Below the pieces are notes generated by a model. The model had not been told where the DNA came from and did not search any database. It saw only the letters and a list, made by a program, of their open reading frames with translations. Positions 1 through 7,007 of a DNA stretch of 8,665 nucleotides are shown here, piece after piece (the stretch's first letter is position 1; each line of letters opens with the position of its first letter). The position numbers and the translations under genes were made by a program. The stretch is from Spirochaetia bacterium (lineage in GTDB: Bacteria > Spirochaetota > UBA12135): the NCBI GenBank assembly GCA_003497555.1, contig DNNS01000021.1:544-9208 (forward strand). Reading direction: 5' to 3'.

Positions 1-1
1 C

Positions 2-1777
2 GAAATCATCTGGGGATTTACCGCACGCTTTATTGTAAACAAACTGCGACGGCAGGGAATTAATACCGATTCTGTTGATGAAATAACAGCTTCCCTGCGC
101 AAACGCGGTGTACAGCAGCTTGCAGTTCAGTCCCTGCATATTTTCCCGGGTGCAGAATTTACCGATCTGTACCGGATTGATTACGGCAATAATATGCGGG
201 TCGTATTCGGCGATCCGCTTATAGCCTCGTCTGAGGATGTGAATGCCGTGGTCCGCATTTTAACCCGGGAAGTAAAACCCGGAATGATTAATATCGGAGC
301 TGCGCATGGCAATAACCACGATGCCATGTTTAACCGGCGCATTGCTGATTTTTCCGCTGCCTGGCAGCGTTTCTCTCCTGATGCGGTACTTGCCAGCATA
401 GAAGGACAGCCCGGTACGGCTCCACTTGAAAAAATACGTAGTTCCCTGGCGCAGGCTGCAGTATCAAATCCGCAGCAGTCGGTGCATTTTATTCCGCTTA
501 TGTTAGTCGCCGGAGATCATATAAAGAACGACGTACTGGGACAGGAGAATTCATGGTTAACATATATTTCCCCGCCGCTGCCGGCACAGCCGCTCAGGAT
601 CAGCGTATCTCAACCCCTCGGACTTAACCATTATATTCTTGACCGTTACTTTCTTCATCTCGACCGGGCTCTTGAGGAACTGGCAGCCGGCAGGGGAACC
701 CTGGAGGAACGCACTGTTCTTCTAAACGAACTTGAAAAAACCCAGGAGGCCCGCGGCATCGGCGCTTCTTCGCCCTGGGGAAAATTCAAGCGTGATCTTC
801 CGTTCTGGCAGAAAAAAGCCGTTTCCCTTGCTGAACTTTTTATTATTCTCGCGCTGGGCGTTATTATCGGGCAGATTATCGAAGCAACCGGTTTGATCAG
901 GTATATTGCGGTTCTGTTCAGGCCCCTGCTTGGCCTGGGAAACCTCCCCTCCTGCTCGGCTTCCGCTTTTGTTGCTGCTTTCCAGTCAGGCGCTGCAGCC
1001 AACTCAATGCTTGCGGCAAATATGAACAGCGGTTTACTCACCAGGGCCGAGCTTTATACCTCGGTGCTGGTGGTCTCGACACTTTCGCTCTTTGCGCATC
1101 TTCCGGCGTTTGTTTTTCCTCTTGGAGCTCTTCTTGGCTGGCAGGCAACCGCTGCTTTTTTTTCCGTGCGTATTGCAGCCATTATCGTGCAAATCCTTCT
1201 GGTTCTTACTGCCGGGCGATGGATTATAAACCGGATTGCCGGAAATAAAAAAAATCAGCCGGGGTCAGAATATTATGCTCACACCAATCACTCTGCAGAA
1301 AAGGTTCCGGTATCTCCGGGTACAGCTAAGGCGATCGAAAACGCTTTAAGACAAGCCGCTAAAACACTCCGCCGCATAATTGTTTTTGTTATCCCGACCT
1401 ATACTGTATTGTCCTTTCTGGAATATTTTTTTTTCTTTGAATGGCTCGGAGAACAACTGCCCTGGCTTTTTAATCCGCGGTTTCTTCCTTCCGAAGCTGC
1501 GCTTATCATTCCTGCACAGGCATCCAATCTGTACAACGGGGCAATCGCTGCCGCGAACTTTGTTACAGCCGGAGCAATAACAGCGCGTCAGGCAGTCATT
1601 ATACTGCTCGCCGGATCAGTACTCACTGCCCCCATACGCACCTTCCGGCATGCGCTTCCGACATATATTGCCATACTCGGCCTTCGTCCGGGAACGGTAT
1701 TAGCCGTTGCAGCGCAGATAATCCGATCGGTCATGGTGCTGGGTATGACCATACTGCTTGCGCTGATCTGGAAATAA
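2..1777 (+). CDS. cbiK: CbiK-type sirohydrochlorin cobaltochelatase fused to a Gate-type membrane domain (5' partial)
   Basis: The reading frame is open from base 2, so the gene starts before the window; the ATG at 194 is internal. By comparison with Salmonella CbiK about 40 N-terminal residues are missing. Of 591 visible residues, about 1-230 match CbiK: VQSLHIFPGAEF near 43-54, HGNNH with His102, and LMLVAGDH with His173. These histidines correspond to the metal-binding pair of CbiK, which inserts Co2+ into sirohydrochlorin on the anaerobic B12 route. A charged linker (about 232-272) leads to a hydrophobic region with two halves (about 279-405 and 455-591), each with several membrane segments. 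The first half has the motif FQSGAAANSML, and the whole resembles nucleoside-recognition/Gate domains such as those in FeoB, NupC and SpmA/B. A cobalt permease role is inference. The next gene is cbiL, which supports the chelatase call. The chelatase is confident; the transport function is not. Confidence 0.88.
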   Translation, partial: EIIWGFTARFIVNKLRRQGINTDSVDEITASLRKRGVQQLAVQSLHIFPGAEFTDLYRIDYGNNMRVVFGDPLIASSEDVNAVVRILTREVKPGMINIGAAHGNNHDAMFNRRIADFSAAWQRFSPDAVLASIEGQPGTAPLEKIRSSLAQAAVSNPQQSVHFIPLMLVAGDHIKNDVLGQENSWLTYISPPLPAQPLRISVSQPLGLNHYILDRYFLHLDRALEELAAGRGTLEERTVLLNELEKTQEARGIGASSPWGKFKRDLPFWQKKAVSLAELFIILALGVIIGQIIEATGLIRYIAVLFRPLLGLGNLPSCSASAFVAAFQSGAAANSMLAANMNSGLLTRAELYTSVLVVSTLSLFAHLPAFVFPLGALLGWQATAAFFSVRIAAIIVQILLVLTAGRWIINRIAGNKKNQPGSEYYAHTNHSAEKVPVSPGTAKAIENALRQAAKTLRRIIVFVIPTYTVLSFLEYFFFFEWLGEQLPWLFNPRFLPSEAALIIPAQASNLYNGAIAAANFVTAGAITARQAVIILLAGSVLTAPIRTFRHALPTYIAILGLRPGTVLAVAAQIIRSVMVLGMTILLALIWK

Positions 1778-1783
1778 ATATTT

Positions 1784-1909
1784 CAGGATGTCAAAATGAA
1801 CCCATCTGCTTCATCGCCTGTAAAAATAGAGTCCTCTACGTATAAAATAGTACGTCTCCGGCGGCATTTTTGCGAATTCTTCGGATTCTGGGCCCATTTT
1901 GACATCCTG
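1784..1909. repeat. 126-bp palindromic element with 21-bp terminal inverted repeats (MITE-like)
   Basis: The arms at 1784-1804 and 1889-1909 (outer sequence CAGGATGTCAAAATG) match at 19 of 21 positions. Two inner blocks pair in exactly the same register, AAAAAT at 1822-1827 with ATTTTT at 1866-1871 and ACGTA at 1838-1842 with TACGT at 1851-1855, leaving an 8-nt loop at 1843-1850. All pairs share one centre without gaps, so this is one decayed hairpin rather than chance repeats. It begins six bases after the cbiK stop codon. No target-site duplication is evident, and no T-run follows, so it is a poor intrinsic terminator. It could be a miniature transposable element, two outward-facing IS ends, or an RNA processing/stability hairpin. 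No ORF of note lies inside. Confidence 0.75.
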
Positions 1910-1980
1910 TAATTGTTTCAAATCGACAGTCTGATTACTGCCATGAAAAAAGGCTATAACATCCAAAACGGAAAAATATT

Positions 1981-2736
1981 ATGAAAACCCCATTTTTCTT
2001 TTCCTCAGCCCAAAAGGGCCATTTTTACGCGGTCGGTGTCGGCCCGGGCGCAAGCGACCTTGTAACTCTTCGCGCCGTAAACCTTATTAAAAGCGCAGAT
2101 GTAATACTTGCTCCGAAATCCGAATCCAGCAGTGACAGTCTTGCCCTGACTGCGGTGGAGACAATAATAAACAGAAGCAGGCAGGAAATAATTGAACATA
2201 TTTACGAAATGAAACGCGACCGGGAAGCCACCCGCCGGTGCTGGCGCGCAGCTGCTGAAACAGCGGCGCAGCGTTGTCTGGATGGAAAATCAGTAGTGCA
2301 GATTACTATCGGAGATCCCCTGATTTACAGTACGGCAGTTTACCTGCATGCAGAACTAAGCGACGGACTTCTCGGACCGGATAGAATTCATTTCGTTCCG
2401 GGCATCAGCGCTTTCCAGGCAGCAGGGTCAATACTCGGTTTGCCCCTTGCACTTCAGGAGGATCGTATGCTGCTGATGACAGCCACAGACCTTGCCCAGG
2501 TTGAAGCTGCGCTTGATAACTGCGAGACCCTGGTTCTGTACAAGGCCGGCAAATATCTCAAACAGCTTGCAGACCTTCTTGAAAAACGGGGACTGTACGA
2601 AAACGCCAAACTGGTCTGCTATGCAGAACAGGGAGACAGACAGGTCTGCACCGACCTGCGCAGCGCGGCGAACGGCCGGTACGGGTACATGGCAACTGTA
2701 ATAATTTCCATAGGAAGAAAACAATGGCGGAGCTGA
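1981..2736 (+). CDS. cbiL: Cobalt-factor II (precorrin-2) C20-methyltransferase
   Basis: The 251-residue protein is a full-length member of the tetrapyrrole methylase family, subgroup CbiL/CobI, which moves a methyl group from S-adenosylmethionine to C20 of the early corrinoid ring. Visible motifs in order are the glycine-rich VGVGPGASDLVTLRA at about 18-32, GDPLIYST at 111-118 and VPGISAFQAAGSILGLPL at about 139-156. The last is typical of C20 enzymes, where it forms part of the SAM and substrate pocket. The neighbouring CbiK argues that the substrate is the cobalt-loaded form, so CbiL rather than CobI. The start has only a weak ribosome site (GGA at 1970-1972). The gene ends inside the next one with a 13-base overlap, implying co-transcription. 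No clear promoter and no cobalamin riboswitch is visible in the 203 bases upstream. Confidence 0.9.
   Translation: MKTPFFFSSAQKGHFYAVGVGPGASDLVTLRAVNLIKSADVILAPKSESSSDSLALTAVETIINRSRQEIIEHIYEMKRDREATRRCWRAAAETAAQRCLDGKSVVQITIGDPLIYSTAVYLHAELSDGLLGPDRIHFVPGISAFQAAGSILGLPLALQEDRMLLMTATDLAQVEAALDNCETLVLYKAGKYLKQLADLLEKRGLYENAKLVCYAEQGDRQVCTDLRSAANGRYGYMATVIISIGRKQWRS
2712..2717 (+). promoter_or_regulatory. Ribosome binding site of the sirC-hemA fusion
   Basis: AGGAAG lies six bases before the ATG at 2724, inside the last codons of cbiL. It fixes the start of the downstream gene and supports a translated 13-base overlap. Confidence 0.7.
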
Positions 2737-4307
2737 AAAAACACAGTATTGTTACATTTCCGGTAAGCCTGCTTCTGTCCGGGAGGCAGGTACTGGTTGT
2801 CGGCGGCGGCAGGGTGGCGGAACGCAAGATTATCCGGCTGCTGGAAAGCGGAGCGGTTGTCAGTGTATGCGCTCCCGAACCGGGTAAAAATACCGCTTCC
2901 CTGGCGGGTAATAAAAAAATCATTTTCAGTAACCGGGTCTTTGATCCTGCTGCTGATCTTGACACAGAAAGACGTCCCTTTCTTGTATACGCCGCAACCG
3001 ATAACCCGCAGGTCAATCTGCAGGTTATAACAGAATGCCGTGCCAGGGGGATTCCGGTATGTGCTGCTGATGAAAACTGGCAGCATGGTGATTTTATCAC
3101 TCCCGCCTCGTTTAACGGAAAAGACTTAAGCATCAGCGTATCCACAGGAGGACAGTCATGTATCAGCTCCAAAAAAGTACGAGATTACCTGGCCCGTCAG
3201 ATTCCCCTGGCCTGGCCTCTGGATTTTATTGTAATCAGTACCGACCACCGCATTTCCGATCTGAACCAGCGGGAACGCTTCCATCTGAATAATGAAAAAC
3301 GCGCACAGGCCGGAGAAATGATCCGTCATGTAGCCGGAGTCCATGAATTTGTTTTTTTAATTACCTGCAACCGTATTGAACTGTATGCGGTAATTACTGC
3401 CGGGCACGAAGCCATTATAAAAACACTCTGCCGGATTATTGATTTTGATCATCTTGATGAAACCGCTTTTACCATTCTCCGCGGCCGGGAAGCATTCGGT
3501 CACCTGGCGCGGGTACTTGCCGGAATTTACTCGCAGGTAACCGGAGAAAAGCATATTGTATCGCAGGCGGAGGAAGCCTGGGGTGAAGCCCGTCATAACA
3601 ACTGGGCCGGCGATACCATAACAAAAGTTTACGATGGAGCCAAACATGTATCACGTAAAATCCGCAAGGAAGTTGAACCGGTTCTGTATGAGCATGAAAT
3701 CGAGGATATTGCTCTTGAGTATGCCGCTGCCCGCGGTTTTTTCCGTAATCCGGGAACCGTTACGGCTGTTTTAGGCACAGGCCTGATCGGACAACAGATT
3801 GTGGAACGTCTTGGCAGAATGAAGCCGGATATTTTCTGGGTATACCACAGAGTAAAACCCGAACCTTCCCAGTGGACCATGGCTGCGCTCTCTATTCCCT
3901 GGGCAGAACTTCCTATTGCCCTGCGCGCATCCGGACTGATCTTCACCTGCCTGGCGGGTAACGAACCGGTTATCGGCCCTGAACAGGCTGAGTTCATTTC
4001 CAGAGACAGACCGGTTACAATTATTGATCTCGGCGTTCCCCGGAATGTTGCTGCCGGATTTGCCGATATGGTTAATAGAAAAAATATTACAGACAGCGCT
4101 GCCGGCTCGCTAATCCCCGATGCTGCGCAATGTACTGTGATTGATCTTGAAACTCTTAAACACTGGTACAGAGATGAAAAAATAGATATTGCATCTCTGT
4201 ACAGGATTGCCGATAAAGTCATCAGCCGGGAAGATCGATGGTATCCGCTGGCACAGCAGCAAAAAAATCCGGGACCCATGGATTTCAGCAGCAGGAATCC
4301 GGAATGA
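2724..4307 (+). CDS. hemA: Fusion of precorrin-2 dehydrogenase (siroheme synthase N-domain) and glutamyl-tRNA reductase
   Basis: The 527-residue protein has two enzymes in tandem. Residues 1 to about 160 match the Met8/SirC/CysG-N family: GGGRVAERK at 27-35 binds NAD, YAATDNPQVN carries Asp93 at the catalytic-Asp position, and STGGQS follows. This part oxidises precorrin-2 to sirohydrochlorin. From about residue 166 comes glutamyl-tRNA reductase, which reduces Glu-tRNA to glutamate-1-semialdehyde. It has the start-like STDHRISDLNQRERF, catalytic Cys215 in TCNRIELY, GEKHI at 274-278, the nucleotide-binding GTGLIG at 351-356 and IDLGVPRNV. Two oddities are visible. The usual C-terminal dimerisation domain of about 100 residues is cut to a few tens. 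The conserved RTETxI/VSVS stretch is replaced by RKEVEPVLYEHEIE (314 onward). The first step and a late branch step of the pathway are thus on one chain. The gene overlaps hemC by ATGA. Confidence 0.87.
   Translation: MAELKKHSIVTFPVSLLLSGRQVLVVGGGRVAERKIIRLLESGAVVSVCAPEPGKNTASLAGNKKIIFSNRVFDPAADLDTERRPFLVYAATDNPQVNLQVITECRARGIPVCAADENWQHGDFITPASFNGKDLSISVSTGGQSCISSKKVRDYLARQIPLAWPLDFIVISTDHRISDLNQRERFHLNNEKRAQAGEMIRHVAGVHEFVFLITCNRIELYAVITAGHEAIIKTLCRIIDFDHLDETAFTILRGREAFGHLARVLAGIYSQVTGEKHIVSQAEEAWGEARHNNWAGDTITKVYDGAKHVSRKIRKEVEPVLYEHEIEDIALEYAAARGFFRNPGTVTAVLGTGLIGQQIVERLGRMKPDIFWVYHRVKPEPSQWTMAALSIPWAELPIALRASGLIFTCLAGNEPVIGPEQAEFISRDRPVTIIDLGVPRNVAAGFADMVNRKNITDSAAGSLIPDAAQCTVIDLETLKHWYRDEKIDIASLYRIADKVISREDRWYPLAQQQKNPGPMDFSSRNPE
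4293..4297 (+). promoter_or_regulatory. Ribosome binding site deciding the hemC-cobA-hemD start
   Basis: AGGAA lies six bases before the ATG at 4304. The frame stays open to an ATG at 4238, but that would add 22 residues of low-complexity sequence unlike HemC. The 4304 start gives an ATGA overlap with the hemA stop and a HemC-like beginning (IRFGARDSRLS). Confidence 0.75.
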
Positions 4308-6427
4308 CTTTCCCTGCAGGTATTCGCTTTGGCGCCCGGGACAGCCGCCTGTCAAAAATACAGGCGGAGTCGGTACTAGTCCGGCTAAAAGGATATACGC
4401 CTGTTGTAAGGTATTACGATTCTCCGGGCGACCGCGATCAGATTACGGATCTGCGGGAAAGTCCTGCGGATTTTTTCACCCGCGATCTTGATAACGCGCT
4501 GCGCAGAAAGGAAATAGATGCTGCCCTGCACAGCGCCAAGGATCTGCCTGACCCGTTTCCGGAAGATCTTGACTGGGTATGGCTTCCCTGGCGCGAAGAC
4601 CCCGGGGATGTAATTGTACTTCCGCAAAACCGTCAGATGAGCGATCTTCCCTGCCGCCCGCGCATCGGAGTTTCAAGCATCCGGAGGGAAACCTGGTGCC
4701 AGGCCAGATTCCCCGGCGCCATACTTTGCCCGGTCCGCGGAGTTATTGAATCCAGACTCTCGCAGCTTGACAGCGGGAGCTATGATCTGCTGATTATGGC
4801 TGCGGCCGCACTGATTAGGCTGAGTCTTTCCGGACGTATCAGCGAATTTATCCCGCTTCAGGAGCTTGCATCTCCGGACGGACAGGGCGCACTTGCCATG
4901 ACGTACCTAAAGGGTGATCTTGTGATGAATCGTCTCCGCACCAATTTTGTATACCCGGTGGTTTTCGCCGGAGCCGGAAGCGGACGGGCAGGTACCTGCA
5001 CTCTTGAGGTACGTGAGGAAATCTCCCGCGCCGGGGTGTGTTTATATGATGCGCTTTTAGATCACAGTCTCCTTGATTTTCTGCCGGATACGTGCAGAAA
5101 AATAAATGCCGGGAAACGATGCTCCGATCACGGAAAGGGCCAGGATGCCATTAACCGCCTGCTCGCAGATTATGCCAGGCAAGGGGTACGGGTTTTACGT
5201 CTTAAAGGAGGCGATCCCGGTTTTTTCGGACGCCTTACCGAGGAAACCGAAACCCTTGATGCCCTGCATCTGCCATATCGTGTTCTTCCGGGAGTTTCCT
5301 CGCTTCAACTCGCTACTACCGGTACCGGCATGCTCCTGACCCGGCGAGGGCAAAGCAGAGGTTTTACCGTATTCACGCCGGTGCGCGGAAAAAATACCCG
5401 TGATCACGCCCGGGTAATTCCCGGTCATTTACCCGTGGCGGTATTTATGGGTCTTACACGCTGCAGTGAACTTTGCTCAGAATTTATCCGTAATAATATA
5501 AGCGCCGCAACACCCGCAGCAGCAGTACTGGGAGCAGGATCTGCTGATGAAAAAATAATCCGGGGCACACTGGCTACGCTTCCGGGCATGATCGCAGCCG
5601 GAGATCATTCTGCCCCGGAGCTTCCCGGAATTTTAATCATCGGCAGGGAAGCTCTCGGTTCATACTGCGGCCGAAAAGCATATCCGCTTGCAGGTATTCG
5701 CATAGTACTGACCGGCAGTAATTCTCTCTTGAGCCGCGCATGCCATGCCTGTACGGACAGGGGGGCTATACCGGTAGTATTTCCGGTAATATCATTTGTT
5801 TATGAACCGGAATGCGAAAAAACACTTGCCCGGCTTGGCGAATTTTCCATGCTGGTTATTACCAGCCCCACGGCAGTATCATTTTTCCGTACCGGCCTTA
5901 CCCGGGCAGGCCTTGACTTGCGATCGGTTCCAAAGATTGCAGTGTGCGGCCGGGAAACAGCAAATACACTTTCCGGATACGGCATTGTTCCGGATCTGGC
6001 GCCAGACCGTTATTTCGGCGCAGATTCGCTTATCCGCCTTTTTAATAAAAAAAAAATTTCAAAAGGGATTAAAGTTCTGCGTGCCGGTTCCGACCAGGCA
6101 GGAAGCGCCATTTCCGATGCCTTGCGAAAACTTGGTGCGGATATAACCGATGTTGTTCTTTATCATACAAGGCCGCGCTCCTTTTCTTCCGAAGAATTCC
6201 CTGCGGGAAACTGCATTCTGTTCGGCAGCGCCAGTGCCGTACATTCCGCTGTTTCATCGACGGGTACTGACAAACTCGCACAATACGATCTGCTGCCCCT
6301 TGGAGAACCCACTGCCCGGGCTATAAAAGCGCATGGACTTAATCCGATCTTTGTTCCCTCCGAAGCAGACGCAGCAACCGCAATAAACGAATATGCGCTT
6401 TACATAACGGCGAACAGTATAAATTAA
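4304..6427 (+). CDS. hemC-cobA-hemD: Trifunctional fusion: porphobilinogen deaminase (truncated) - uroporphyrinogen III methyltransferase - uroporphyrinogen III synthase
   Basis: The 707-residue protein holds three enzymes in order. Residues 1 to about 210 are HemC: ARDSRLS near the start, HSAKDLP at 76-82 with Asp80 matching the catalytic Asp84 of E. coli, SSIRR at 124-128 and GQGALAM. The chain then passes directly into a SUMT (CobA) domain at about 218-455 with GAGSG at 223-227, LKGGDP at 300-305, LPGVSS at 328-333 and FMGL. From about 462 to the end is HemD, with LTGS and VVLYHTRP carrying the conserved Tyr620. Together they would turn porphobilinogen into precorrin-2. HemC domain 3, with the cysteine that anchors the dipyrromethane cofactor (E. 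coli Cys242), is absent: HemC normally runs about 100 residues further. A run of ten A at 6047-6056 lies in the HemD part. The first and last domains are recognised with high confidence; activity of the HemC part is uncertain. Confidence 0.9.
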   Translation: MTFPAGIRFGARDSRLSKIQAESVLVRLKGYTPVVRYYDSPGDRDQITDLRESPADFFTRDLDNALRRKEIDAALHSAKDLPDPFPEDLDWVWLPWREDPGDVIVLPQNRQMSDLPCRPRIGVSSIRRETWCQARFPGAILCPVRGVIESRLSQLDSGSYDLLIMAAAALIRLSLSGRISEFIPLQELASPDGQGALAMTYLKGDLVMNRLRTNFVYPVVFAGAGSGRAGTCTLEVREEISRAGVCLYDALLDHSLLDFLPDTCRKINAGKRCSDHGKGQDAINRLLADYARQGVRVLRLKGGDPGFFGRLTEETETLDALHLPYRVLPGVSSLQLATTGTGMLLTRRGQSRGFTVFTPVRGKNTRDHARVIPGHLPVAVFMGLTRCSELCSEFIRNNISAATPAAAVLGAGSADEKIIRGTLATLPGMIAAGDHSAPELPGILIIGREALGSYCGRKAYPLAGIRIVLTGSNSLLSRACHACTDRGAIPVVFPVISFVYEPECEKTLARLGEFSMLVITSPTAVSFFRTGLTRAGLDLRSVPKIAVCGRETANTLSGYGIVPDLAPDRYFGADSLIRLFNKKKISKGIKVLRAGSDQAGSAISDALRKLGADITDVVLYHTRPRSFSSEEFPAGNCILFGSASAVHSAVSSTGTDKLAQYDLLPLGEPTARAIKAHGLNPIFVPSEADAATAINEYALYITANSIN

Positions 6428-6447
6428 TCTTCCTCGCAAAATCAACT

Positions 6448-6475
6448 ACCCCCACCAGAGGTGGGGGTTTGTTGT
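6448..6475 (+). terminator. Intrinsic terminator of the biosynthetic operon, shared with the IS200-like right end
   Basis: A perfect 9-bp GC-rich stem (ACCCCCACC at 6448-6456 with GGTGGGGGT at 6460-6468, loop AGA) is followed by TTTGTTGT, 21 bases after the hemD stop codon. It fits a rho-independent terminator on the + strand. Read on the - strand it is also placed like the right-end hairpin of an IS200-type element. Confidence 0.7.
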
Positions 6476-6478
6476 ATC

Positions 6479-6492
6479 GCCCTTATAAGGGC
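6479..6492. repeat. 14-bp perfect palindrome inside the IS200-like right end
   Basis: GCCCTTATAAGGGC reads the same on both strands. It lies between the tnpA stop codon and the right-end hairpin. It may be a second structural element of the IS end or a protein-binding site; the sequence alone does not decide. Confidence 0.55.
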
Positions 6493-6497
6493 TCTTA

Positions 6498-6914
6498 TTA
6501 CTGCCAAAGTTTCAGTTGCATCGTTTGACGATCAAGCTTATCCTGGTTTTTGATATATTCTCGTATTACTTCCTCATTTCTGCATACAGTGTCAACATAG
6601 TATCCCCCGTGCCCCAAAATGACATCCCCAATAACGTTTTTTAATCTCTGGAAATTTGTTAAATAATCTGATTGTCGTTTTACCTTTTATTGTTCCAATA
6701 ATTTCTGCTACATTGTACTTCGGGGGGGGATCGATAAACACAGGTGTACATGATCCTTACATATTTTACCCCCCACAATAATCACCTTTATCCAAATACA
6801 TAGTTTCTTGATTTCATCTTTTACTGCTTCTTTTACCTCTTGACTGAAAAATTTGTACCGATACTTCGGCAAAAATACTATGTGGTATTTACAATTCCAT
6901 ACCACATGCGACAA
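6498..6914 (-). pseudogene. tnpA: IS200-like TnpA (Y1 HUH transposase), frameshifted
   Basis: Read on the - strand from a TTG at 6914, the first frame gives WNCKYHIVFLPKYR and the HUH motif DHVHLCLSIPP, typical of IS200 TnpA, which cuts and joins single-stranded DNA. A run of eight C (+ strand G at 6722-6729) shifts the frame; six C would restore IPPKYNVAEIIGTIKGKTT. A second shift near 6602-6608 is needed to reach GGYYVDTVCRNEEVIREYIKNQ, where the YIKNQ motif carries the likely catalytic tyrosine. The stop is at 6498-6500. Joined, the three frames give about 137 residues, near the family length. No ATG or Shine-Dalgarno precedes the TTG, and an in-frame stop lies at 6936-6938. All catalytic residues survive across frames, so the decay is probably recent. 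Confidence 0.88.
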
Positions 6915-6990
6915 ACACTGTTGAACAAATTTTATTTAACAGGAGGAATTCTGTTTTTAAAACTAATAAACGGTATAACCCTTCCCAACG

Positions 6991-7007
6991 TACCAGCATA
7001 GCTGGTA
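6991..7007. repeat. IS200-like left-end hairpin
   Basis: TACCAGC at 6991-6997 and GCTGGTA at 7001-7007 form a perfect 7-bp stem with the loop ATA. It lies about 77 bases upstream of the apparent tnpA start on the - strand. In this family such subterminal hairpins are bound by TnpA. Confidence 0.65.

Noticed and set aside
194..1777. ATG at 194 as the start of the cobaltochelatase gene
   Set aside because: The same frame is open to base 2 and encodes conserved CbiK sequence (VQSLHIFPGAEF) upstream of 194, so the gene is 5'-partial.
1778..1980. Cobalamin riboswitch upstream of cbiL
   Set aside because: No B12-box-like conserved segment was found and the region is mostly the palindrome; any riboswitch would more likely lie upstream of cbiK, outside the window.
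1943..1984. 13-codon leader ORF ending in ATGA overlap with cbiL
   Set aside because: It has no Shine-Dalgarno, no amino-acid bias typical of attenuator leaders and no following antiterminator structure; the overlap is probably chance.
2558..3172. Long antisense open frame of about 204 codons opposite cbiL and hemA
   Set aside because: It lies entirely opposite well-supported coding sequence and has no recognisable domains.
3629..4279. Antisense open frame of about 216 codons opposite hemA
   Set aside because: It is a shadow of the hemA codon pattern with no family motifs.
4238..4303. Longer HemC start at 4238
   Set aside because: The extra residues are unlike HemC and would overlap hemA by 70 bases; the ATG at 4304 has a good ribosome site and an ATGA junction.
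6939..6948. + strand AGGAGG as a ribosome site of a small gene
   Set aside because: No start codon with an open frame follows at a usable distance.
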